Counted from the first letter of the stretch, positions 6,538-16,659 are shown. The stretch is DNA of 64,000 nt from G963691835 sp963691835 (GCA_963691835.1 OY829383.1:4340001-4404000), one strand, 5' to 3'. Translations and numbers: made by a program. Notes: generated from the sequence alone by a model not told the origin.

Positions 6538-8949
6538 TCAGTGGGTTACGACCCCACCACGCTCCTCGGCCGGCTCTGATTTTGGCAACGATTCCACCGA
6601 CGGTTCGTCCGAATCGGGCTCAATCTCAATGGACACCGGCTCCGAAGACAGAGCCCTGACAAGGACTTCGTCCACGGTCGTTACGGGTACGATTTCGAGG
6701 CCGCGTTTCACATTATCGGGGATCTCCGCGAGATCCTTTTCATTGTCCTTGGGAATCAGCACCGTCTTGAGGCCACCGCGCAGGGCCGCCAGAAGCTTCT
6801 CCTTAAGACCGCCGATCGGCAGAACACGGCCCCGGAGCGTGACTTCACCCGTCATTGCGACTTCACGCCGCACCGGAATGCCGGTCAGCGTCGAGACAAT
6901 CGACGTCACCATCGCGATACCGGCTGACGGGCCGTCTTTGGGCGTGGCGCCTTCCGGAACGTGGACGTGGATATCCACCTCCTCGATCTGCTTCTGCGGA
7001 ACACCGAACAGACGCAACCGGCTCTTCACAAAGCTCTCGGCCGCCTGGATCGACTCCCGCATCACGTCGCCAAGCTTACCGGTCGAGATCACCTTGCCCT
7101 TGCCCGGTACGGTCACCGCTTCAATCGACAGCAGCTCGCCGCCGACTTCGGTCCAAGCGAGGCCCGTCGTCACGCCGACATGATCAACCTCTTCCGCCTC
7201 ACCGAAGCGGTAGCGGCGAACGCCCGCGAATTTCTCGAGATTGCGGCGTGTGACCACCACCTTCTCACGGCCCTTCATCAGGATTTCCTTGACCGCCTTA
7301 CGAGCAAGGTTCGCCAGTTCCCGCTCCAGGTTCCGGACGCCGGCTTCGCGGGTGTAGTAGCGAATCACATCTCGGATCGCGTCGTCGGAAATCGTCCACT
7401 CCCCCTTCCGGAGGCCGTGGTCGCCGACCTGCTTCGGGATCAGGTGACGCTTGGCGATCTCGACCTTTTCGTCCTCGGTGTATCCGGACAGACGAAGGAT
7501 CTCCATCCGGTCGAGCAACGGCTGCGGCATGCGCAGCGTGTTCGCTGTCGTCACGAACATGACGTCCGACAGATCGTAATCCACTTCCAGATAGTGATCC
7601 TGGAAGGTGGCGTTCTGCTCGGGATCCAACACCTCAAGAAGGGCGGACGACGGGTCGCCCCGGTAATCGTTGCCGAGCTTGTCAATCTCATCGAGAAGGA
7701 ACAGCGGGTTCGATGTCTTCGCCTTCTTCATGCCCTGGATGACCTTGCCCGGCAGAGAGCCGATATAGGTCCGCCGGTGGCCGCGCACCTCGGCCTCGTC
7801 CCGGACACCGCCCAGCGACATACGCACGAAGTTCCGGCCGGTCGCCTCCGCAATGGACTTGCCGAGCGATGTCTTGCCGACGCCCGGAGGGCCCACGAGA
7901 CACAGAATCGGGCCTTTAATCTTGCCCGTCCGCTGCTGGACCGCGAGATACTCGAGGATCCGCTCCTTGACCTTGTCCAGACCGTAATGATCCCGGTCGA
8001 GGACCTTCTGCGCGAGCTTGAGGTCCTTCTTCACACGCGACCGCTTCTTCCACGGAATAGCCAGAAGCCAGTCGAGATAATTACGGACGACAGTCGCCTC
8101 GGCGGACATCTGGCTCATATTGCGGAGCTTTTTCATCTCCGCGAAAGCCTTCTCCCGCGCTTCCTTGCTGAGCTTGGTCTTCTCGATCTGCTCTTCGAGT
8201 TCGGCCAACTCATCCCGGCCGTCTTCCGCCTCACCGAGTTCCTTCTGAATGGCCTTCATCTGCTCATTCAAATAGTACTCGCGCTGGGTCTTCTCCATTT
8301 GGCGCTTCACGCGGTTGCGGATCCGCTTCTCCACCTGGAGAACACCGATCTCGCCTTCCATGAAGCTGTACACACGCTCCAGCCGCTCCATGACGCTGCC
8401 GAGTTCCAGCAATTCCTGCTTGTCGGAAATCTTGAGCGCGAGATGGGAGGCAATCGTATCCGCCAGCTTGGCCGGATCTCCGATCTGATTGACCGACACC
8501 AGGACCTCGGGCGGGATCTTTTTGTTGAGCTTGATGTATTGCTCGAACTGAGCGACGACCGCGCGGGACAGCGCCTCCACCTCCTGGAGGTCGACCTCGC
8601 CGTCTTCGATCATCTCGGCATACGCCTCGAAGAACTCCGGGTTGTCCCGATAGCCGTGAATCGCGGCCCGGGTCGAACCCTCAACCAGCACTTTCACGGT
8701 CCCATCCGGGAGTTTCAGGAGCTGTAGAACTGTCCCGATCGTCCCGACCGAATACATCTCATCGGGGGCTGGATCGTCGTCGGAGGCATTCTTCTGCGTG
8801 ACGAGAAGGATCTGCTTGTCCTCCTTCATCACGTCCTCAAGCGCGCGGACTGATTTCTCCCGCCCGACAAAAAGCGGGACGATCATATGGGGGAAAACAA
8901 CAATGTCGCGCAGCGGAAGAACGGGGTACGTCACATAGCTCTCGGGCAT
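6538..8949 (-). CDS. lon: ATP-dependent protease La (Lon)
   Basis: 803 residues, full LonA length. Order: N-terminal substrate-binding domain starting YPVLPLRDIVVFPHMIVPLFVGR, a charged coiled-coil region (about 195-300), the AAA+ module with Walker A GPPGVGKTS (about residue 353) and Walker B in LFLLDEIDKLG, then the serine-lysine peptidase domain with the catalytic serine in DGPSAGIAMVT (about 673) and lysine in GLKEKLLAALRGG (about 714). It degrades misfolded and regulatory proteins in the cytoplasm. It sits between clpX and hupB in the conserved clpX-lon-hupB order. The C-terminal tail is acidic and variable. Confidence 0.99.
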   Translation of the reverse strand: MPESYVTYPVLPLRDIVVFPHMIVPLFVGREKSVRALEDVMKEDKQILLVTQKNASDDDPAPDEMYSVGTIGTVLQLLKLPDGTVKVLVEGSTRAAIHGYRDNPEFFEAYAEMIEDGEVDLQEVEALSRAVVAQFEQYIKLNKKIPPEVLVSVNQIGDPAKLADTIASHLALKISDKQELLELGSVMERLERVYSFMEGEIGVLQVEKRIRNRVKRQMEKTQREYYLNEQMKAIQKELGEAEDGRDELAELEEQIEKTKLSKEAREKAFAEMKKLRNMSQMSAEATVVRNYLDWLLAIPWKKRSRVKKDLKLAQKVLDRDHYGLDKVKERILEYLAVQQRTGKIKGPILCLVGPPGVGKTSLGKSIAEATGRNFVRMSLGGVRDEAEVRGHRRTYIGSLPGKVIQGMKKAKTSNPLFLLDEIDKLGNDYRGDPSSALLEVLDPEQNATFQDHYLEVDYDLSDVMFVTTANTLRMPQPLLDRMEILRLSGYTEDEKVEIAKRHLIPKQVGDHGLRKGEWTISDDAIRDVIRYYTREAGVRNLERELANLARKAVKEILMKGREKVVVTRRNLEKFAGVRRYRFGEAEEVDHVGVTTGLAWTEVGGELLSIEAVTVPGKGKVISTGKLGDVMRESIQAAESFVKSRLRLFGVPQKQIEEVDIHVHVPEGATPKDGPSAGIAMVTSIVSTLTGIPVRREVAMTGEVTLRGRVLPIGGLKEKLLAALRGGLKTVLIPKDNEKDLAEIPDNVKRGLEIVPVTTVDEVLVRALSSEPVSIEIEPDSDEPSVESLPKSEPAEERGGVVTH

Positions 8950-9077
8950 GCTTGCTCGCTACCTTGTCCCCTCGTGGTCGATTTACGTGCGGCGAAGGGG
9001 ATCGGCCGCCGCGCGTCACCCAATGATTTGGCGCGGGCCCCGGGCGTGTTCAACCCGCCAACGGGGCACTAGCCGTG

Positions 9078-10358
9078 TCAGGCGCTGGTGCCGACGTCCT
9101 CACGACGGTCGGCATGGACCTTCATCGGCTGTGCGCCGCTGTCCACCACGTCCCCGCTGATGACGATCTCCTCGACGTCTTCCATCGTCGGAAGGTCGTA
9201 CATCGAGTCCAGCAGAATGCCTTCCATGATGGAGCGCAAACCCCGGGCGCCGGTCTTCCGTTCGATCGCTTTCTGAGCGATGCCGGAGAGTGCGTCCTCC
9301 CGGAACTCGAGCCGGACATCCTCCATCTCGAAGAGCCGCTGATACTGCTTCACCAAAGCGTTCTTCGGCTTCGTCAGGATGTCGATCAGCGCTTCCTCAT
9401 CCAGATCCTCAAGCGTCGCCACAACCGGCAGACGGCCGACGAACTCGGGGATCAGACCAAACTTCAACAGGTCTTCCGGCTCCACATCCCGGAGGATTTC
9501 GCCGGTCCGCCGGTCGTCCGGCGAGCGCACATCGGCGCCGAAGCCGATCGAGGACCCTTTCGACCGGTTGGAGATGATCTTGTCCAACCCGGCGAACGCG
9601 CCGCCGCAGATGAAGAGGATATTCGTGGTATCGACCTGGAGGAATTCCTGCTGCGGATGCTTCCGGCCACCCTGTGGCGGCACACTCGCGACCGTTCCTT
9701 CCATGATCTTGAGGAGCGCCTGCTGCACACCCTCACCCGACACGTCGCGGGTAATCGACGGGTTGTCGGACTTCCGGCTGATTTTGTCGACTTCGTCGAT
9801 ATAGACGATGCCGCGCTGGGCCCGCTCGACGTTGTAGTCCGCAGCCTGTAGCAGCTTCAGGATGATGTTTTCGACATCCTCGCCGACATACCCAGCCTCT
9901 GTCAGCGTCGTGGCGTCCGCCATCGTGAACGGAACATCGATGATGCGGGCCAAGGTTTGCGCCAACAGCGTCTTGCCACAGCCGGTCGGGCCGATCAGCA
10001 GGATGTTGGACTTGGCGAGTTCGACGTCGTTGCTTTTCTGACCGTGTGCCAGGCGTTTGTAGTGGTTGTGCACCGCGACCGAGAGGATCCGCTTCGCATG
10101 GCCCTGACCGATGACATAGTCGTCGAGAACCGTGCAGATGTCTTTCGGGGTTGGGACGCCATCACGGGATTTGACGAGCGTCGACTTATGCTCTTCCCGG
10201 ATGATGTCCATGCAGAGCTCGACGCACTCGTCACAGATGAAGACGGTCGGTCCGGCGATCAGTTTCCGAACCTCGTGCTGGCTCTTGCCACAGAAGGAGC
10301 AGTAGAGGGTGTTCTTGGCGTCGCCACCGCCGGAGTTGCCGCCACCTGTCTTGCTCAT
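9078..10358 (-). CDS. clpX: ATP-dependent Clp protease ATP-binding subunit ClpX
   Basis: 426 residues. The N-terminal zinc-binding domain has two CxxC pairs (YCSFCGKS and ICDECVELC) for adaptor and substrate recruitment. The AAA+ domain contains Walker A GPTGCGKTLLAQTLA, Walker B VYIDEVDKI, and the IGF-type loop segment GFGADVR that docks on ClpP. It unfolds tagged substrates and feeds them to ClpP; in alphaproteobacteria ClpXP also controls the cell cycle. Located about 200 bases downstream of clpP on the same strand. Confidence 0.99.
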   Translation of the reverse strand: MSKTGGGNSGGGDAKNTLYCSFCGKSQHEVRKLIAGPTVFICDECVELCMDIIREEHKSTLVKSRDGVPTPKDICTVLDDYVIGQGHAKRILSVAVHNHYKRLAHGQKSNDVELAKSNILLIGPTGCGKTLLAQTLARIIDVPFTMADATTLTEAGYVGEDVENIILKLLQAADYNVERAQRGIVYIDEVDKISRKSDNPSITRDVSGEGVQQALLKIMEGTVASVPPQGGRKHPQQEFLQVDTTNILFICGGAFAGLDKIISNRSKGSSIGFGADVRSPDDRRTGEILRDVEPEDLLKFGLIPEFVGRLPVVATLEDLDEEALIDILTKPKNALVKQYQRLFEMEDVRLEFREDALSGIAQKAIERKTGARGLRSIMEGILLDSMYDLPTMEDVEEIVISGDVVDSGAQPMKVHADRREDVGTSA

Positions 10359-10557
10359 AAGAATACGTTCCAGTCGGTATCAGTCGAAAGGGAATGTTAG
10401 CCGCTCGCCCCGACGTCACACAACGCCAAATGAGACGCTTTGCGGGCCCGGTGCGACACGCAAGGGCCGTGCCGACCACCATTTGGCCGGCACGTTTCCA
10501 GAACAAAGCGCAGCGCGCGATCCGTCACGGGTCTCATCGGCCCGCTCAGCTCAGGGC

Positions 10558-11199
10558 TCACTCGGACCCTTCGGATTCGTCCTTCGGACGCTGGGTCACG
10601 ACTTCGTCGATCAGACCGAAGGCCTTAGCCTCATCGGCGGTCATAAAGTTGTCCCGCTCCATGTTCCGCTCGATGGTCTCGAGATCCTTGCCGGTGTGCT
10701 TCACGTAGATCTCGTTCAAACGGCGTTTCGTCTTCAGGATCTCCTGGGCGTGGATCTCGATATCCGTCGCCTGTCCCTGATAGCCGCCGGAGGGCTGATG
10801 GATCATCACCTTGGCGTTGGGGAGACAGAATCGCTTGCCTGGAGCGCCAGCGGTCAACAGCAACGAGCCCATGGACGCCGCATGGCCCATACACACGGTC
10901 GATACCTCGGGCCGGATGTACTCCATCGTGTCGTACATCGCGAGACCGGACGTCACGATCCCGCCCGGCGAATTGATGTACATGGAGATGTCCTTGGTCG
11001 GGTTGTCCGCCTCAAGAAACAGCAACTGCGCGCACACCACGCTCGAGACGGCGTCGTTGATCGGACCGACAACAAAAATGATCCGCTCCTTGAGGAGCCG
11101 GGAGTAAATGTCGTAGGCCCGTTCGCCCCGGTTGGTCTGCTCGACCACCATCGGGATAAGCGAGTTCATGGTGATCTCGACCGGATCGCGATCAAACAT
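10558..11199 (-). CDS. clpP: ATP-dependent Clp protease proteolytic subunit ClpP
   Basis: 213 residues from the ATG that follows AGGAG at ten bases spacing; the longer open frame upstream has no ribosome binding site. Catalytic triad residues are visible: Ser109 in MGHAASMGS, His134 in MIHQPSGG and the aspartate in the segment ERNMERDNFM. The ClpP fold is a tetradecameric serine peptidase that partners ClpX or ClpA. Lies between tig and clpX, the conserved order that couples folding and degradation functions. Confidence 0.98.
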   Translation of the reverse strand: MFDRDPVEITMNSLIPMVVEQTNRGERAYDIYSRLLKERIIFVVGPINDAVSSVVCAQLLFLEADNPTKDISMYINSPGGIVTSGLAMYDTMEYIRPEVSTVCMGHAASMGSLLLTAGAPGKRFCLPNAKVMIHQPSGGYQGQATDIEIHAQEILKTKRRLNEIYVKHTGKDLETIERNMERDNFMTADEAKAFGLIDEVVTQRPKDESEGSE

Positions 11200-11322
11200 T
11201 CGGAAGAATCTCCTGGCTTCGGGCTGGGTGCCCGCCGGGACAGCCGGCGGGCCGTGACGCGGAAGCACCAATGGGGTCGCCAATGGCGCAGACCCTGAAC
11301 GTGAGGCCTTCGACCGCTCCGA

Positions 11323-12771
11323 TCAAGCGTCCTTCTTTTCCTCCGCCCCGTCTTCATCCTCATCGTCGGCACGATCCATGGCGAGAAGCTCCTCACCGGT
11401 GACCGTCTTGTCGGTGACCGACGCCATCTCGACGATGAAGCTGATGATCTTGTCCTCGAACATCGGGCCCCGGATGCTGTTCTGGGCCTCGGCATTCTGC
11501 TGGTAGAAGTCCATCACCTGCTTTTCCTGACCCGGATAGCGCTGCGCTTCCATCTGAACGGCGCGCATCATCTCTTCTTCGGTCACGGTGATGTTGTTGA
11601 GACGCCCGACTTCCTGAAGCAGCAACGCCAGCCGAACCCGGCGATTCGCGATCTTGGCGTATTCCGCCTTTTCCTCATCGTCAAAGCCCTCATCAGCAGC
11701 GGGCTGGGCCTGGGCCTGGGCCTGATCATTCGAGTGATCGTGGTCATGATCGTGGTCGTGATCATGGTCGTGATCGTGCGAATGATCGTGAGCGGCACCT
11801 TCGCCCCGCTCCTGCTTCACGGCGCGACAAATCGCCTCGTACTCCTGATCGACGAGGCCCTGAGGCACGACGAAGTCATGTGCGACTTCGAGTTTGTCCA
11901 GAACCTCACGCTTCAGGCGCGACTTGGCGGCAGCGACGAACTCGCCCTCGATCTGGCCTTTGACGGCTTCCCGAAGAGCGGCCAGATCTTCCATACCGAA
12001 CAACTTGGCAAAGTCATCGTCGATGGTGACCGGCTTCGGCTCGCGGATCTCCTTGACCGTGGTCTCGAAGACCGCCGGCTTGCCCGCAAGATCCCCCTGC
12101 GGGTAGTCCTCGGGGAACGTGACCTCGACGTCCTTCGACGCGCCCGCGTCGAGGCCGATCAACTGGTCCTCGAAGCCCGGGATAAAACGGCCGGAGCCAA
12201 GCTCAAGCTGGAAGTCCTCGGCCGAACCGCCTTCGAACGCCACGCCGTCGACCATGCCTTTGAAGTCGATCACGACGACGTCGCCGGATGCACTGGGCCG
12301 GGCCTCTTCGATGGGTTCCGAAGATTTGTGTTGCTCGGCAAGCCGATCGAGACCGGTGCCGATTTCATCATCGCTTGCCTCTGCCTTAAGCCGCTCGATC
12401 TCCAGGGTGGAGAAATCGATCGGTGTGATCTCCGGCATCAGCTCGAGGCTGAGGGTGTACTCGAGGTCCGCGCCGTCATCGAACGCGGTGATCTCGATCC
12501 GGGGTTGCGCTGCTGGGCGCAGGCCGCGGTCATCAAGTGCCTTTTGGCTGCTTTCACCGACCGTCTTCTCCAGCACCTCGCCCATCAGCGCCTTGCCGAA
12601 ACGTTTTTTCAGAAGCGAGGGCGGAACCTTGCCCGGCCGGAAACCCGGCAATCTGACGGTGCCCGCCAGTTCGCGAATGCGTCCATCGACCTCCGCGTCG
12701 ATCGCCGTCGCCGGGACGATGATCTTGAACTCGCGCTTGAGGCCTTCCGAGAGAGTTTCCGTGACTTCCAT
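11323..12771 (-). CDS. tig: Trigger factor with a histidine/aspartate-rich insert
   Basis: 482 residues from ATG giving MEVTETLSEGLKREF. The ribosome-binding signature GFRPGKVP (about residues 43-50) is intact, followed by an FKBP-type peptidyl-prolyl isomerase domain (about 150-245, GDVVVIDFKGMVDG) and the helical chaperone domain. Within the C-terminal chaperone domain, residues 328-346 are an alternating His/Asp run with ten histidines, followed by an AQAQAQ stretch, not part of the usual family sequence. The C-terminus is highly acidic. The protein binds nascent chains at the ribosome exit. It heads the tig-clpP-clpX-lon group; tRNA-Leu lies 57 bases upstream. Confidence 0.97.
   Translation of the reverse strand: MEVTETLSEGLKREFKIIVPATAIDAEVDGRIRELAGTVRLPGFRPGKVPPSLLKKRFGKALMGEVLEKTVGESSQKALDDRGLRPAAQPRIEITAFDDGADLEYTLSLELMPEITPIDFSTLEIERLKAEASDDEIGTGLDRLAEQHKSSEPIEEARPSASGDVVVIDFKGMVDGVAFEGGSAEDFQLELGSGRFIPGFEDQLIGLDAGASKDVEVTFPEDYPQGDLAGKPAVFETTVKEIREPKPVTIDDDFAKLFGMEDLAALREAVKGQIEGEFVAAAKSRLKREVLDKLEVAHDFVVPQGLVDQEYEAICRAVKQERGEGAAHDHSHDHDHDHDHDHDHDHSNDQAQAQAQPAADEGFDDEEKAEYAKIANRRVRLALLLQEVGRLNNITVTEEEMMRAVQMEAQRYPGQEKQVMDFYQQNAEAQNSIRGPMFEDKIISFIVEMASVTDKTVTGEELLAMDRADDEDEDGAEEKKDA
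11734..11790 (-). repeat. In-frame CAC/GAT repeat encoding the His-Asp run of trigger factor
   Basis: The 57 bases encode 10 His, 8 Asp and 1 Ser in strict alternation. At DNA level it is an imperfect six-base tandem repeat of the CACGAT type with third-position variation (CAT/CAC, GAT/GAC), so the amino-acid pattern is conserved beyond simple DNA slippage. Confidence 0.9.
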
Positions 12772-12828
12772 CTGACGTCTCTTATTCCTGGGAGGAGCGG
12801 CAGCCGACTGCCGAAGCGGACCATATGC

Positions 12829-12913
<85 letters not shown>

Positions 12914-13017
12914 GGGGTATCTGATCCGGCTCACACGGGATTCCCGCCTGTCCGGATAACGAACGCGCATGGCTAACGGAAGGGACCCCACGCGTCAACA
13001 ATTGCCGACACGGCCGG

Positions 13018-14454
13018 TCACTCCTTGGCGAGCGCCTTGATCCGTGAAGACTGGGCGATCCGGCCTTCCGAGGTATAGCCCTCGCTGTTCGCCTCGATCT
13101 CTCCGAGGTGATAGAGGTAGTTGATCATGACGCCAGCGGACTGCTCGTAGCCCTTCTGGGACCGGTCCGCCATCCAATTCAGCCGTTCCATGCGGGCGCC
13201 GTTGCTGAGATGGAAATGCGCCACCGGGTCCCTCGCCCCGCCGTCCTTCCGCTTCTCGCGGGTCAGATAGCCAGCCGCATACTTCAGCACAGGCGTTTCG
13301 AGTGCCGCCGCGATGCTTTCGGTGTCATGCCAATCTGACCGGCCAAGAAGGTCGGCGATCATGCCGGTATCTGTGTCCTCGGCCGAAACGGTCTGCAGCA
13401 GCTTACGTTCCGCGGCGGTCAGGGTCGGTGCGGTGCCGTCTTCAATGACCTTCGACATCCATCGGCCGAGCCCCGGCAATGGCGACAGGGTCGCGAAGGT
13501 TTTCAGGTTCGGGAAGTCATGGCGCAGCATCTCGACGACGCGTTTGATCAGGAAGTTGCCGAAGCTGATCCCCGCCAACCCTTTCTGCGCGTTCGAGATC
13601 GAATAGAAGATCGCTGTGTCGGCGGAGGCCGGGTCGCTCTTCGGCGCATCCTCGTCCAGGATGGCGTCCACGCTCGCGGCCATCCCCTCGACCAGGGCGA
13701 CTTCCACGAAGATCAGCGGCTCATCCGGCATGTTCGGGTGGAAGTAGGCAAAGCACCGGCGGTCGCTGTCCAACCGGTTCTTGAGATCCTGCCAGGACCG
13801 GATCTCGTGCACCGCCTCGTAGGCGATCAGCTTTTCGAGTACCGCGGCCGAACTGTCCCAGGTGATCTGCCGCAGATCCAAAAGCCCTACATCGAACCAT
13901 GCGGCAAGCATCTCCCGCAGATCGCCAACCAGTTCAGCAATCACCGGATCACTCTTCGCCGGCCCCAGCATTTCCGCGCGCATATCGACCAGGAACTTCA
14001 CGCCTTCCGGCAACGCGGTAAACCGGGTGAGCAAGCGGCGCCAACGGGGCTCCAACGCACGGCGAAGGGCCGCTTCGGCCTTCAAGCGCGCGGCCCGGTC
14101 GCCGGACGCCTCGCGGACCGCGTCCATCGCCTTGTCGACCATCTCGGCGTCAACCGAGAAGTCTGTCGCCATCAGTGAGACAAACCGGGACCGGCCGACA
14201 GCATCCAATCCGAGATAGACCCGGCCGAGATCCGCCGCCCGAGCCCGCGCCGCAACCTCATCCGCTTTCATGGCGAGGCAGGCTTCCATGTCCCGACGCA
14301 CCCGCTCCAAATCCTCATCCGGGAGATCAGGGCGCGGTGCGCTGTTCAGGTAGATGCGCGTCTGATCGGACAGTCCGGACCACGCCCGCCTGATGTTGCC
14401 GAGCGTCCGGTCGAGCAGATTTGGAGAATCGGTGTCGATGGCCATGGGAATCAT
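13018..14454 (-). CDS. Malonyl-CoA decarboxylase
   Basis: About 478 residues. Matches the MLYCD/MatA family: the helical N-terminal domain is followed by an acetyltransferase-like catalytic domain containing FVEVALVEGMAASVDAIL, FYSISNAQKGLAGISFGNFLIK and the C-terminal HFHLSNGARMERLNWMAD. It converts malonyl-CoA to acetyl-CoA and CO2. Two start codons (14454 or 14445) are equally plausible; neither has a clear ribosome binding site. There is no malonyl-CoA synthetase or malonate transporter beside it, so it is not part of a malonate operon here and may instead regulate malonyl-CoA levels. Confidence 0.93.
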   Translation of the reverse strand: MIPMAIDTDSPNLLDRTLGNIRRAWSGLSDQTRIYLNSAPRPDLPDEDLERVRRDMEACLAMKADEVAARARAADLGRVYLGLDAVGRSRFVSLMATDFSVDAEMVDKAMDAVREASGDRAARLKAEAALRRALEPRWRRLLTRFTALPEGVKFLVDMRAEMLGPAKSDPVIAELVGDLREMLAAWFDVGLLDLRQITWDSSAAVLEKLIAYEAVHEIRSWQDLKNRLDSDRRCFAYFHPNMPDEPLIFVEVALVEGMAASVDAILDEDAPKSDPASADTAIFYSISNAQKGLAGISFGNFLIKRVVEMLRHDFPNLKTFATLSPLPGLGRWMSKVIEDGTAPTLTAAERKLLQTVSAEDTDTGMIADLLGRSDWHDTESIAAALETPVLKYAAGYLTREKRKDGGARDPVAHFHLSNGARMERLNWMADRSQKGYEQSAGVMINYLYHLGEIEANSEGYTSEGRIAQSSRIKALAKE

Positions 14455-14514
14455 TGAAAATGGGAACGCCAGTCGGTGCAAGCGGACATCAGGGCTGTCA
14501 CATAAACGTCAAAA

Positions 14515-16029
14515 TTATTGTGGCAATACGGCACTAGGCATGCCCTGGAATGCGTCCATTACGTCGCCAATGGCACGAGGCATGTCCCCGGCCAAGAGAT
14601 TTCCACCGATCGCAGCCGCTGCTGCCCCGGACAGCCAGACCGCCGCACAAGCGGCCGGAAAGGATGGCACCCCCTGCGCCATCAGGCCCACGATCGTTCC
14701 AGCCAGAACGTCGCCTGTTCCCCCCGTCGCCAAGGTGGGCGGGGCATTCTCGTTGATGGCCGCAACACCCGCGGGGTCCGCGATCACCGTATCCGGTCCC
14801 TTTAGAACGACCACGCCGCCCAATCGCACGGCGGCGGCGCGAGCCCGGCTGAGTTTGCTGCCCGTCAAATCCGGAAACAGCCTTGCAAACTCTCCTTCGT
14901 GCGGGGTGATGACCAACTCGGCTCCGGGGCCAGCCACCAGTGGTTCGGGCTGTCGCGCGGCACAGGTCAGGGCATCCGCATCCAGCACCACGGGCCGGCC
15001 GGACGCCACAACACTTTGCAGGATCTTCGACGTACGGTTTGTGAGGCCGAGGCCCGGTCCGGCAAGGACGGCGGAAATGCGATTGTCCTTCAGCCGTTCT
15101 GAGAATCCGTCCCCGCATGCGTCGTCCACAATCAGGGTCTCCGCATCGATCGCGTAGGCCGCTCTCGCATCGGGCGGTGCTGCCACGCTAACGAGACCCG
15201 CTCCAACGCGGTGCGCTGATGCCGCCGACAGTCTCGCCGCCCCAGTCATTTCGCCGCCACCGGCGATCAGAGCATGCCCGCGCGTGTATTTGTGATCGCC
15301 GGTTTGCCGTCCAGCCAGCCTGTCGCGCCATAGATCAGGATGATTGGCCGCAACCATCGCTCCGGCCCCGTCGGTCGTTGCCGGCGAAATGCCGATGTCG
15401 ATCACCCGGATGGCGCCGCACAGGTCCCGGCCGGGCATCAATAGATGTCCCGGCTTACGTCGATGGAATGTCACTGTCAGATGTGCCGGGGCGGCGACTC
15501 CGCGAACCGCACCTGAATCACCGTCAAGACCGCTTGGCACGTCAACAGCGACATTGATGAGACTGTTCGTCGAAACGCGTTGGGCGAGATCTTCCAGCGT
15601 CTTCGCGACCTCCCCGGTCACGTCCTTGGACAACCCCGCACCGAAGACCGCATCCACCACCAGTTCAGCCCCCTCAAGCGCACTGGGGGTTAGAGGAACG
15701 ACTGTTCCCGGCCATCCGACGAAGGCCTCCGCCGCGTCTCCCGACAGTCGCTCGGATGCGCCCAGCAATGCCAGCGTCACAGGCCAACCGCAGGCCGACA
15801 GAATCCTGGCGACAACGAAGCCGTCCCCCCCGTTGTTGCCCGGCCCGGCCAGCACCGTCACGGGCCTGGGCGCCCACCGCAAACGGATCGCGTCGGCGAC
15901 ACCGAGGCCCGCGCGCTCCATCAGAGTGATCCCAGGTGTGCCCGCCTCAATCGTCGCCCTGTCGCAGGCCGCCATCTGCTGGCTGGTCAACAGCACTCTT
16001 GTGTTGGGGAGCCGGGGTTCGACGGCCAT
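14515..16029 (-). CDS. nnr: Bifunctional NAD(P)H-hydrate epimerase / ADP-dependent NAD(P)H-hydrate dehydratase
   Basis: 504 residues; the ATG at 16029 is preceded by GGTGGAG at good spacing. The N-terminal YjeF_N epimerase domain (residues about 1-215) has AGPGNNGGDGFVVAR. The C-terminal ribokinase-like dehydratase domain (about 225-500) has AGPGLG, ITPHEGEFARLFP and GTGDVLAGTIVGLMAQG. The protein repairs hydrated NADH and NADPH. The same two-domain fusion is found in E. coli YjeF/Nnr. Confidence 0.96.
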   Translation of the reverse strand: MAVEPRLPNTRVLLTSQQMAACDRATIEAGTPGITLMERAGLGVADAIRLRWAPRPVTVLAGPGNNGGDGFVVARILSACGWPVTLALLGASERLSGDAAEAFVGWPGTVVPLTPSALEGAELVVDAVFGAGLSKDVTGEVAKTLEDLAQRVSTNSLINVAVDVPSGLDGDSGAVRGVAAPAHLTVTFHRRKPGHLLMPGRDLCGAIRVIDIGISPATTDGAGAMVAANHPDLWRDRLAGRQTGDHKYTRGHALIAGGGEMTGAARLSAASAHRVGAGLVSVAAPPDARAAYAIDAETLIVDDACGDGFSERLKDNRISAVLAGPGLGLTNRTSKILQSVVASGRPVVLDADALTCAARQPEPLVAGPGAELVITPHEGEFARLFPDLTGSKLSRARAAAVRLGGVVVLKGPDTVIADPAGVAAINENAPPTLATGGTGDVLAGTIVGLMAQGVPSFPAACAAVWLSGAAAAAIGGNLLAGDMPRAIGDVMDAFQGMPSAVLPQ

Positions 16030-16142
16030 TGGTATCTCCACCCTCGCGTTTCGCCACGACTGTCACCAATTTAGAACAATGTGCAGCAGGCGAGAACCTA
16101 CTGTATTCCTGTCAGACCACATGAATTTAAGCTGAGAAGAAT

Positions 16143-16535
16143 ATGAAATTATTATCAATTCTTTGGATTTTGACAGGATTGATCGGTGCGGACGCCGTCG
16201 CAATGGGCGCCTATGGCGCGCACGGTCTGGCTGGAGCCGATCCCGCCGCGGTCGATCTCTATGACACGGCGAACCGGTATCACATGATCCACATCGCACC
16301 GCTGGCGATTGCCGCAACGCTTCTGACGATAGGCGGTGCTCCACGCGTGTCGGCGGTCGCCTGGGTCCTTCTCGCCGGGGGCATCGTGCTGTTCAGCGGC
16401 TCGCTTTATCTCGCCGCGTTGAGCGGGACAGGAACGCCTCTTGCCCCCGTGGGCGGCATGTCGTTCATGGCGGGCTGGCTGGTGCTCGGTGTCGCCGGAG
16501 CCCGCGTGGCAAAGCGTCATGGAGCGCTAAGCTGA
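16143..16535 (+). CDS. DUF423 family inner-membrane protein
   Basis: 130 residues with four predicted membrane helices. The motif MGAYGAHGL near the N-terminus, with the segment YHMIHIAPLA, and the glycine-rich C-terminal helices PLAPVGGMSFMAGWL are characteristic of the DUF423 (YgdD) family, of unknown function. Divergent from nnr with 113 bases between. Confidence 0.9.
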   Translation: MKLLSILWILTGLIGADAVAMGAYGAHGLAGADPAAVDLYDTANRYHMIHIAPLAIAATLLTIGGAPRVSAVAWVLLAGGIVLFSGSLYLAALSGTGTPLAPVGGMSFMAGWLVLGVAGARVAKRHGALS

Positions 16536-16581
16536 AGAGCACCCGCCCATAAGCCCGTCAGGCGTTCAGAAACAGGAAAAG

Positions 16582-16659
<78 letters not shown>

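Noticed and set aside
6961..8727. 588-codon plus-strand open frame opposite lon
   Set aside because: It is a shadow of lon. The Leu/His/Arg-rich product has no domain, and the frame exists because lon codons are GC-rich at third positions.
11700..11800. CRISPR-like or mobile repeat in the GATCGT/GTGATC region
   Set aside because: The repeat is six bases, in frame within tig and encodes His-Asp alternation; spacing and length do not fit CRISPR.
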